Part shown: in pieces, positions 1 through 5,702 of the stretch
Numbering within the stretch: the stretch's first letter is position 1
Layout of the letters: each line of letters opens with the position of its first letter
NCBI GenBank assembly: GCA_021837545.1
Contig: JAKBFR010000142.1
Span: 1-5,702 of the forward strand
DNA length: 5,702 nt
From: Bacillota bacterium
Lineage (GTDB): Bacteria > Bacillota_A > Clostridia > Clostridiales > Clostridiaceae
Direction of reading: 5' to 3'
Notes under the pieces: generated by a model
Told to the model about the DNA's origin: nothing
Database searches by the model: none
The model's input: only the letters and a program-made list of their open reading frames with translations
Program-made: the position numbers and the translations under genes

Positions 1-162
1 CTTAATAATTAATTCATCATAGAAATCATGACAAGTACTACCTAAAAAAATATTTAAAATTGTATTATTTTTATTAACTATTAAGTATTTATAATATTTC
101 CTTATTATAAATGCAAAACCAGCTACATTTTGGTAAATATATTGAAGAATACTTCTATATTT
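1..162 (-). pseudogene. Possible 5'-truncated coding remnant, running off the left edge
   Basis: The minus strand is open for 54 codons from just after an in-frame TAA (163-165) to the edge of the window. The other two minus frames and all three plus frames contain stops. No ATG, GTG or TTG lies in the open frame and no Shine-Dalgarno sequence precedes it, so a normal start cannot be placed. The translation includes AGFAFIIRKYYKYLIVNKNN followed by a stretch with CHDFYDEL. The order GF, then YLIVNKN, then a His-acidic stretch faintly recalls ImmA/IrrE-type metallopeptidases, but HExxH is absent and I would not assign that family. It could be a gene that lost its 5' end, one that starts at a rare codon, or a chance open frame in AT-rich DNA. 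Confidence 0.25.
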
Positions 163-230
163 TTAACAAACTTCTATTTTTAGAAAGATGTAATTTTATT
201 TAGAATGGATTATAGTATCAGTATAGAAGT
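151..230. repeat. Three copies of an ACTTCTAT motif upstream of the 89-aa gene
   Basis: ACTTCTATATTTTTA (151-165) and ACTTCTATTTTTA (170-182) are near-identical direct repeats that differ by a two-base insertion. TATAGAAGT (222-230) is the exact reverse complement of the first nine bases of the first copy. The inverted copy overlaps the candidate -10 region of the 89-aa gene. They could be binding sites for a regulator, but short T-rich repeats also arise by chance at this base composition. Confidence 0.3.
199..227 (+). promoter_or_regulatory. Weak candidate promoter for the 89-aa gene
   Basis: TTTAGA (199-204) and TATAGA (222-227) are spaced by 17 bases, and each matches the sigma-A consensus at four of six positions. 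TATAGT (211-216) is an alternative -10 but has no good -35. Either choice places the transcription start upstream of, or at, the cre-like palindromes at 237-263. An alternative sigma factor cannot be excluded. Confidence 0.3.
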
Positions 231-236
231 AGATTA

Positions 237-263
237 AATAAACGCTTTTTATAAACGTTTACA
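237..263. promoter_or_regulatory. Two overlapping cre-like operators (CcpA type)
   Basis: TATAAACGTTTACA (250-263) matches 13 of 14 positions of the catabolite-responsive element consensus TGWAARCGYTWWCA; only the second base differs. It contains the perfect palindrome TAAACGTTTA (252-261). A second copy, AATAAACGCTTTTT (237-250), matches the ten central positions WAARCGYTWW but not the outer ones. The two centres lie 13 bp apart. The pair ends five bases before the ribosome binding site of the 89-aa gene and lies downstream of its candidate promoter, a placement at which CcpA typically blocks elongation. Another LacI-family repressor would recognise a similar site, so CcpA is the likely but unproven partner. 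Confidence 0.55.
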
Positions 264-279
264 AATTGGAGGGATTATT

Positions 280-549
280 ATGAACTATAGAATTGTTAAA
301 AACTCAAAATCCAACTTAATCCATTATCATTTTGTTAAAGGTATTACTCATAATAAAGCTTCAAATATTTTATTAGATTTCTCAAATTCTCTTGTTAAAG
401 GATGTAAATCTTTTTTAAATTCAATATTTGCACCTACAAAATATGTTTATGATGAGGTTTCTGATACTTGTAAACCTTGCAATGACAATTACTATTTTAG
501 AGATATTACTGATTTACAATTAAAAGCTTCTAGAAGAACTTTTTTATAA
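280..549 (+). CDS. Small protein of unknown function (89 aa) with a CxxC pair
   Basis: I do not recognise this protein. The ATG is well supported: GGAGGG (268-273) sits six bases upstream, and a strong hairpin terminator begins 35 bases after the stop, so the gene looks like a complete single-gene unit. The product is basic, with Lys and Arg spread along its length and an RR pair near the C-terminus (residues 85-86). It has no signal peptide and no clear membrane segment; the most hydrophobic stretch (about residues 29-39) is short. There are three cysteines: C42, and C64 and C67 in the context DTCKPCND. One CxxC could take part in metal binding or redox chemistry, but a second pair for a zinc ribbon is missing unless the protein dimerises or uses H15, H17 or H24. 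The upstream cre-like palindromes suggest carbon-catabolite control. Coding status is likely; function is open. Confidence 0.75.
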   Translation: MNYRIVKNSKSNLIHYHFVKGITHNKASNILLDFSNSLVKGCKSFLNSIFAPTKYVYDEVSDTCKPCNDNYYFRDITDLQLKASRRTFL

Positions 550-584
550 TATAGAAATTCGGTATTAATGAAATAAAATTTTTT

Positions 585-619
585 AAAGGTTATGAAGCCT
601 CACGTTTCATGACCTTTTT
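585..619 (+). terminator. Rho-independent terminator of the 89-aa gene
   Basis: AAAGGTTATGAA (585-596) pairs with TTCATGACCTTT (606-617) over 12 bp with one T-G wobble. The stem can extend by two more pairs around a CTCAC loop. A run of five T (615-619) ends the structure. The opposite strand lacks a comparable U-tract, so it acts mainly on the plus strand. Confidence 0.85.
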
Positions 620-666
620 GTATATTTACTATTAAAAGCTCTTAGTACGATTTTTAGTGATTTAGC

Positions 667-693
667 TTGTAAAAACTTCCTCAAATTTTACAA
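667..693. promoter_or_regulatory. Inverted repeat, candidate operator of the transporter gene
   Basis: TTGTAAAA (667-674) and TTTTACAA (686-693) are perfect 8-bp inverted half-sites separated by 11 bases. The right half contains the putative -35 box of the transporter promoter (687-692), so a bound dimer would compete with RNA polymerase. No loop or T-tract suggests a terminator here. The cognate regulator is not in the window. Confidence 0.4.
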
Positions 694-715
694 ATACACG
701 CCTAAATGTTACTAT
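687..715 (+). promoter_or_regulatory. Putative sigma-A promoter of the transporter gene
   Basis: TTTACA (687-692, five of six matches to TTGACA) and TACTAT (710-715, four of six matches to TATAAT) are separated by 17 bases. TATAAA at 713-718 is a better hexamer but would need a 20-base spacer. The predicted start near 722 leaves a short leader of about 34 bases before the ATG. Confidence 0.5.
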
Positions 716-755
716 AAAATACATACCCAACTAAAAATACTATTAGGAGGAAAAT

Positions 756-1979
756 ATGAACAAAAATATTGGACTTATAACCCTTTGTGGACTTATAATT
801 GGCCCTATTCTTGGATCTGGCATTGTTTTACTACCACCAATAGCTTATTCAAATATCGGAGATTGGGCCATACTTGCATGGATTATTATAATGCTTTTAG
901 GTATTATATTTGCTTATGTTTTTACGTTTCTAAGTTTAGAAAGCCCTGGGAATGAGGGTGTAGCCATTGCAGTTGGGAATACACTTGGACTATTCTTTAG
1001 AGACCTTTGTTCAAACTTTCTTACAACAGCTGTTTGCTTTGGACCCGTAGCGGTTTTAATTACTGCTTCAACATTTTTGAAAAACATATACTTTCTTAAA
1101 AATGTGGATCTTCAATGGATTGCCTTTGCACTTATTATTATTTGTATATTACTCCTTATTCGTGGTGTTAAATCTATAGGAACGTTTAATCTTATATTCA
1201 CTGGATTTACTGCAGTTATATTATTCTGTGGAAGTGCCTATACACTTTTTTTCTCTTCGAAATTTCATACACCTCAATCGGCTTTTTCATATTCTAAATT
1301 TGGATATACACTATTACTTTTATTTTGGGCAATTGTTGGTTGGGAAGTTGTAGGTAACTACATTGAAGATATTAAAAATCCTAAGAAAACGCTTATGAAA
1401 GCAATGACGATTAGTCTTATAGTTATTACTTTTTTATATCTTATTGTTGCACTTTCCATTCAAACTTTTAATGGTAATACATATGATATCATTTCTATTA
1501 TGACTCCTCTACTAGGTTCATTTGCTATACCTATAATTGGAATTATGGCATCAGGACTTTGTGTTTCAACTTATCTTATGATAGTTGGTGGAGTTACAAG
1601 AATGAGTGCAAAACGTTCTGAAAATAATAAATTGCCATATTACTTATCTAAAGTTAATAAACATGGTAGTCCTGTTTATGCTATCATTACTCTATCTTGC
1701 ATACATTGTATTATGTTAATCTTAGTTTCTTATAATGTTTTAACCCTAGATAGTTTGGTATCTTGTGCAAATGTCTTTTTTTTATCAAATGCAATTATTG
1801 GGCTGTTTGCCGGTTTTAAATTACTGCAAAACGTAAAATTGAAAATATCAATACTTATACTAATAACTTCATTTGCTTTGCTTATTTTAAAGTCAGATAT
1901 TTGGAGTAAATTTCTTCTTATTATAATCTTCTTGGTATCATTATTTATTAATAAAAGAACTATAATACTGAAAAATTAA
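756..1979 (+). CDS. APC-superfamily amino acid transporter, possibly a YjeH-type exporter
   Basis: This is an integral membrane carrier that should move amino acids across the cytoplasmic membrane. The 407 residues hold about 12 hydrophobic segments (starting near residues 6, 37, 87, 119, 141, 183, 215, 250, 306, 332, 363 and 382). GSGI (residues 20-23) in the first segment is the substrate-backbone-binding motif of APC carriers, and FWAIVGWE (190-197) in segment 6 is the second family hallmark. A basic loop, IKNPKKTLMKAM (206-217), follows. Length, the FWxxVGxE...KNP block and the CANVFF...FAGFKLLQ block near residues 337-358 recall Escherichia coli YjeH, an exporter of methionine and branched-chain amino acids. 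Export is an inference from that by-eye resemblance; an importer remains possible. The start is fixed by AGGAGG (745-750), five bases before the ATG. It appears monocistronic, with a promoter and inverted repeat upstream and the convergent hairpin downstream. Confidence 0.92.
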   Translation: MNKNIGLITLCGLIIGPILGSGIVLLPPIAYSNIGDWAILAWIIIMLLGIIFAYVFTFLSLESPGNEGVAIAVGNTLGLFFRDLCSNFLTTAVCFGPVAVLITASTFLKNIYFLKNVDLQWIAFALIIICILLLIRGVKSIGTFNLIFTGFTAVILFCGSAYTLFFSSKFHTPQSAFSYSKFGYTLLLLFWAIVGWEVVGNYIEDIKNPKKTLMKAMTISLIVITFLYLIVALSIQTFNGNTYDIISIMTPLLGSFAIPIIGIMASGLCVSTYLMIVGGVTRMSAKRSENNKLPYYLSKVNKHGSPVYAIITLSCIHCIMLILVSYNVLTLDSLVSCANVFFLSNAIIGLFAGFKLLQNVKLKISILILITSFALLILKSDIWSKFLLIIIFLVSLFINKRTIILKN

Positions 1980-2097
1980 AAATGTTAGCATAATATTATA
2001 TAAAAAAATCAAATCTTCTATACTTATATCTCTAGATCCATTATTACTGTATGTATTAGCGTATTTTTATAGATTTCATGATTTTCTAGACATTTAG

Positions 2098-2126
2098 AAA
2101 GTCCCTTAAATTTTTAAGGGACTTTT
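2098..2126. terminator. Bidirectional terminator between convergent genes
   Basis: AAAGTCCCTTAA (2098-2109) and TTAAGGGACTTT (2114-2125) form a perfect 12-bp stem with a four-base loop. Both sides end in short T-runs (TTTT on the plus strand, TTT on the minus strand). It lies 32 bases past the stop of the large minus-strand gene and 118 bases past the transporter stop, so it fits the former closely and can serve the latter. The U-tracts are short, so efficiency may be modest. A smaller imperfect repeat, TTTCTA and TAGAAA, overlaps its left edge. The rest of 1980-2097 is AT-rich and shows no gene. Confidence 0.8.
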
Positions 2127-2158
2127 AATCAATTAATTAAATACAAGATTATAAAAGT

Positions 2159-5100
2159 TTATGAAAGTATAATATTTCTATTTAAAAATTCTTCCTTAGC
2201 AGAAACTATATCACTTGGTATAATTATGCTTATTTCCTTTTGACCTACATTTTCATTACATATTCTAATACTTTGGGTTCTTATGAATATGTCTATTAAT
2301 CCTTCTATCATCAATCCATTTCTTAATGACAAGTTTTTATTTTCATAGATATCTTTTAACACATTTGAGATTGCATTTTCTCCATCTTTTTCTATACTAA
2401 ATCCTTTATCATTTAGTAAGTATAATGATAAATTAATTAATTCTTCCAAGCTATAATTATCAAAGTCTAACCAAAGTGGGAATCTTGAATTTAAAGAAGG
2501 ATTAGATAATATTAGTTCCTTCATTTCTTTCCGTTCTCCAGCTATTGTAATTATAATTTTACCTCTATTATTATCTATAAATTTTATTAATGAAATTTCT
2601 ATATCCTTATGTCTTTTGTCTTTCATAAGTGTACTTGCATTATCTATATATACAATTCTACCTAATAATTTATTTAAGATATTTTCTATTTCCATACCTC
2701 TATCGATCATAGAAAGAATTTCATTCCCATCTACTTCAGATATGCCTTTAGCTTTTAAAATGCCCATATTACAGTACATTTCGGCTAATGAATTTAACAT
2801 AGCTCTTTTACCTGTACCAATTTCTCCTGTAAAAATCATATTCATGTTTTTATTTACATCACTACGAATACCAATTTTTCTTCTTTTCGATTCAGCTTTC
2901 ATTACATTATATTGATTTCTTAAAAAATCTTTAGCTTTTTTATGTAATTTTAGAGTTTTTAAGCTTTCTTCTAAGTCAAATTTACTATCATATTCATAGA
3001 AACTTATTTTTTCTATATCTTTTGTAGTTATTAAATTCATTTCATAGACACTAATATCATTTTCTGATATTCTTATGCTCTGATTCCTAATTAGCTTTTC
3101 AACATAATTTCTTACCATTCTACCATTACCAGATTGAGAATCTGAATTCTCATAAATATCTACAAAACTCTTTTTTAAAGATATATAAGCATTCTTAGAT
3201 AATTTAAAACCTTTTGCTTCAATTAATTTTATAGACATTTCAAAAAGTTCATTTGGATTATAATCTTCAAAGTTAGTCCATAATGGGAATCGTGATCTCA
3301 ATCCAATATTGACATCAAAGAAATCTTCCATTTCCTTCTCATATCCTGCCAGAATAACTATGACTTCTTTTGAATAATCTTCAATTAACTTTAAAAGCGT
3401 TTCTATTGCTTCTCGTCCTATAGAATCATTAGCAAGCGTATATGCTTCATCAATAAATAAAATTCCACCCATAGCTTCCTTAAATTTTTCTTCCGTTTTC
3501 TTTGATGTTTCTCCTGGAATTTCTGATACAAAACTTGATCTATCGGTCTCAATTAATTGTCCTACCTTAAGTAGTCCCATACTATTTAACATATCAGCTA
3601 CTAATCTTGCTATACTTGTTTTTCCTGTACCTGGATTCCCTGCAAAAACCATATTTAAATTTTGTTCTATTTTAGTGTTTACACCTGCTGATTTTCTCTT
3701 CTCATCTGCAACAATCAATTTATATTGACTTCTTAAAAGTTTTTTAACATCTTCTAATCCTATAATTCCATCTAATTTTTCTTCCAAATTAAATTTAGCC
3801 TTTGCCTTAAAATTAAAATTATCTCTTTCTAATAAATCAATTTCTTTTTCGTTATTAATTAAGTATTTTTTAGAAGCATCAATTATAGCATTTTCAACTA
3901 TATTTCTTACAAACCTTGCATTTCCTAAATCATTTTTGCCTATAATTTGATTTCTCATAAATAAATCTATTATTTCATTTTTTATGTTTTCAGATATTGT
4001 ATATCCTTTAGACTTAGCGATGTCTCTTGCTATCTCATACATTTCTAATGGATTATAGTCTTCAAAATGTATAATATTAGGAAATCTAGACTTAAGTCCA
4101 GGATTAAAACTTAAAAATGTCTCCATATCCTTTTCGTATCCTGCCAATATAACAACTAAATTATTTCGATTATCTTCTAATCCCTTAAGTAATGCATCTA
4201 CTATTTCCTTCCCTTGTTTGTCCTCTTCACTTTCGCATAATGAATAGGCTTCATCAATAAATAAAACACCTCCTAAAGCGGAGTTTATTATATCACTGGT
4301 TTTTTTTGCGGTATCATTTGAATTTTCCGAAATAAAATCAGCCTTACTTACTTCTTTAAAGACTCCAGTTGATAATAATCCTAAAGCGTTTAAATATTCA
4401 AAAGTTACTCTAGCTGCATTAGTCTTGCCCGTACCTGCATTCCCTGCAAAAATCATATTCATAACTACTTTTGATGTCTTTAAGCCTAATTTTTCTCTTA
4501 TTTCTTGAACTTTGAACGTATTCTCTATATTATTTATAAATTCTTTTAATTCTTTCATTCCAACTATAGAATTTAATTTATATTTTGCTTCTTCTAAGGT
4601 TGGTGTAGAATAATCATTTAGCTTAAATATATTGATATCTGTTTTGCAATATATTTCATTATTCTCTACATATATTAGAATCTTTTCTGAAGCCTTTAAA
4701 TTTTCTTCGCGTATTAAATTTTCTATTGGTTTATAAATCCTATATAAAACATATTTTTCTATACCAAAATTACTATCATTTATATAATTTTCTTCTAAAA
4801 ACTTACTAAGTCCAAGATCTTCTCTTAATTGGCTCTCTTCTATTATCTGGAGCGAAACATTAAGGTTTAAGTCTTCCTCAATCTTTTTTAATATCTTTAA
4901 TATTACTTTTTTAATAACTATATTCATTTCATTATGGTCAAGATTTCTTGTATGCAATATTACATCTGCTTTTTCTTTAAAATTATTATTAAAGACTTCA
5001 TCTATATTTACATTATTAGATGTAAATATAAAAAACTTATTGTGACAAATGAATTTATTTATTTTGTTACCATAAACGTCATCAGATTGAATTAAAAATT

Positions 5101-5536
5101 TATTTTTAATTATATAGTCCTCTTTTAATTTTATACAACTATTAGGGTATATATCTAATAATACATTTATCATGTCTTCACTAGCTCTATCTATATTTTT
5201 AAATAACAAACATTCTGACTCTCTATTAAGTTTTTCATACAAATCAGTTAAAAATGCGTTATATCCTAAGTTAAAATTATATTCACCTAAATCTATTTCA
5301 TCAATTTCACTTTTGTCTACTAAATTTTCTTTTTTAAGCTCTTGAAATAGTAACTTAATACTAGTCTTTTTAGCTGTATTTTTTTCACCTACTAAAAATA
5401 ATATTCCTTTTTCATTTTTAATAAGTTTTTCCTTAAAATAATTAGATAATTTATTTATAAAACTTTCTTGACCTATTAATTCATTATTTAAATTTTTTTC
5501 TATTTTTAAAAATTTTTCTTTTATATCTTCTAACAT
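2159..5536 (-). CDS. Four-module AAA+ protein: ClpB-D2-like pseudo-ATPase fused to three CbbX/SpoVK-type modules
   Basis: This is a cytosolic AAA+ protein of 1125 residues with no signal peptide or membrane segment. Module 1 (about 1-298) follows the ClpB/ClpC D2 plan (LIGQE at 20-24, DLGEY at 82-86, TSN at 172-174, C-terminal small domain with IENLI at 271-275), but its Walker A is GEKNTAKK (50-57) and the Walker B Asp-Glu is K113-N114. Module 2 (about 312-560) is an intact CbbX/SpoVK-type ATPase: GNAGTGKT (365-372), FIDEAY (426-431), SRF (483-485) and sensor 2 R541. Module 3 (about 584-835) is also intact: GNPGTGKT (633-640), FIDEAY (694-699), R749 and R806. Module 4 (about 853-1110) is damaged: GEIGTGKR (904-911) and YIDN (963-966), with R1018 kept. 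CbbX remodels Rubisco, and SpoVK is a sporulation protein with this fold at roughly 300 residues. Here three such units are fused, so neither role can be transferred. The start is supported by AAGTGA seven bases upstream and an in-frame stop 21 bases before the ATG. The substrate is unknown; ATP-driven remodelling is inferred from the family. Confidence 0.93.
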   Translation of the reverse strand: MLEDIKEKFLKIEKNLNNELIGQESFINKLSNYFKEKLIKNEKGILFLVGEKNTAKKTSIKLLFQELKKENLVDKSEIDEIDLGEYNFNLGYNAFLTDLYEKLNRESECLLFKNIDRASEDMINVLLDIYPNSCIKLKEDYIIKNKFLIQSDDVYGNKINKFICHNKFFIFTSNNVNIDEVFNNNFKEKADVILHTRNLDHNEMNIVIKKVILKILKKIEEDLNLNVSLQIIEESQLREDLGLSKFLEENYINDSNFGIEKYVLYRIYKPIENLIREENLKASEKILIYVENNEIYCKTDINIFKLNDYSTPTLEEAKYKLNSIVGMKELKEFINNIENTFKVQEIREKLGLKTSKVVMNMIFAGNAGTGKTNAARVTFEYLNALGLLSTGVFKEVSKADFISENSNDTAKKTSDIINSALGGVLFIDEAYSLCESEEDKQGKEIVDALLKGLEDNRNNLVVILAGYEKDMETFLSFNPGLKSRFPNIIHFEDYNPLEMYEIARDIAKSKGYTISENIKNEIIDLFMRNQIIGKNDLGNARFVRNIVENAIIDASKKYLINNEKEIDLLERDNFNFKAKAKFNLEEKLDGIIGLEDVKKLLRSQYKLIVADEKRKSAGVNTKIEQNLNMVFAGNPGTGKTSIARLVADMLNSMGLLKVGQLIETDRSSFVSEIPGETSKKTEEKFKEAMGGILFIDEAYTLANDSIGREAIETLLKLIEDYSKEVIVILAGYEKEMEDFFDVNIGLRSRFPLWTNFEDYNPNELFEMSIKLIEAKGFKLSKNAYISLKKSFVDIYENSDSQSGNGRMVRNYVEKLIRNQSIRISENDISVYEMNLITTKDIEKISFYEYDSKFDLEESLKTLKLHKKAKDFLRNQYNVMKAESKRRKIGIRSDVNKNMNMIFTGEIGTGKRAMLNSLAEMYCNMGILKAKGISEVDGNEILSMIDRGMEIENILNKLLGRIVYIDNASTLMKDKRHKDIEISLIKFIDNNRGKIIITIAGERKEMKELILSNPSLNSRFPLWLDFDNYSLEELINLSLYLLNDKGFSIEKDGENAISNVLKDIYENKNLSLRNGLMIEGLIDIFIRTQSIRICNENVGQKEISIIIPSDIVSAKEEFLNRNIILS

Positions 5537-5668
5537 AATAGCTTCACTTCTTTCTTATTTCTTATATAGATAGTTTACTTAATCCACCTCTTATTATGTA
5601 TATATTACCCCAAGAAAGTGTACTCTGTGTTTCGGTTACTAACATTTTAACTATATATACGTTTATTA

Positions 5669-5697
5669 ATTATAGTAGAAATTATAGTCGATATAAA
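5669..5697 (-). promoter_or_regulatory. Putative promoter of the four-module AAA+ gene
   Basis: Read on the minus strand, TTTATA (5692-5697) and a perfect TATAAT (5669-5674) are spaced by 17 bases. A second TATAAT lies at 5681-5686, within the spacer; its -35 would lie at or beyond the window edge. The predicted start near 5662 gives a leader of about 125 bases. Within that leader, AAGAGGTGG (5584-5592) looks like a strong ribosome binding site but has no ATG, GTG or TTG in reach. A 27-codon frame (5562-5645) crosses it without a ribosome binding site of its own. No riboswitch fold was recognised. Confidence 0.45.
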
Positions 5698-5702
5698 CCA
5701 CT

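Noticed and set aside
144..156. Small hairpin GAAG-AATA-CTTC and the nearby TTCTA-TTTT-TAGAA
   Set aside because: Stems of four to five base pairs are expected by chance in this AT-rich DNA and show no T-tract or link to a gene end.
1990..1999. ATAATATTAT palindrome followed by ATAAAAAAAT after the transporter stop
   Set aside because: The stem would be only A-T pairs with no loop and the tract after it is A-rich rather than T-rich, so it is not a credible terminator.
2616..2915. Plus-strand 99-codon open frame
   Set aside because: It lies wholly antisense to conserved AAA+ module 4 coding sequence and has no ribosome binding site; it is a shadow of the minus-strand gene.
2159..5536. Naming the large gene spoVK or cbbX
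   Set aside because: Those proteins are single-module and about 300 residues long. This one has four modules, changed pore loops and no Rubisco or sporulation genes nearby, so the symbol would mislead.
5562..5645. Minus-strand 27-codon frame in the leader of the AAA+ gene, as a possible leader peptide
   Set aside because: The ATG has no Shine-Dalgarno sequence, the peptide shows no run of a regulatory amino acid, and no attenuator hairpin follows.
5537..5702. Possible T-box or other riboswitch in the AAA+ leader, prompted by GAGGTGG
   Set aside because: The T-box core around GGTGG with ACCGCG is absent, and no paired terminator or antiterminator or known riboswitch core was found.

Overview
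The window is very AT-rich, with strong purine-rich ribosome binding sites, AT-biased codons and short U-tract terminators. This points to a low-GC Firmicute, most likely a Clostridium-type organism. That is an inference from composition and gene style; no rRNA, tRNA or other marker gene is present.

Layout from left to right. Bases 1-162 hold a minus-strand open frame with no usual start codon that runs off the left edge, perhaps a remnant. Next is a small plus-strand gene (280-549, 89 aa, unrecognised). It has a strong ribosome binding site, two overlapping cre-like palindromes (CcpA-type operators) just upstream, and its own hairpin terminator. An inverted repeat overlapping a sigma-A-like promoter follows, then a 407-aa APC-superfamily amino acid transporter (756-1979) that resembles the YjeH amino acid exporter group. 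A bidirectional hairpin (2098-2126) separates it from the convergent minus-strand gene at 2159-5536. The right end (5537-5702) is the leader and putative promoter of that gene.

The most notable gene is the 1125-aa protein at 2159-5536. It contains four AAA+ modules: a ClpB/ClpC D2-like module whose catalytic motifs have all decayed, two CbbX/SpoVK-type modules with intact Walker A, Walker B, arginine-finger and sensor 2 residues, and a third CbbX/SpoVK-type module with a damaged active site but an intact arginine finger. The order is therefore dead, live, live, dead within one uninterrupted frame. Its substrate cannot be read from the sequence.

The three intact genes appear to be separate transcription units, each with its own promoter signals and terminator. 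Nothing in the window ties them into one pathway.
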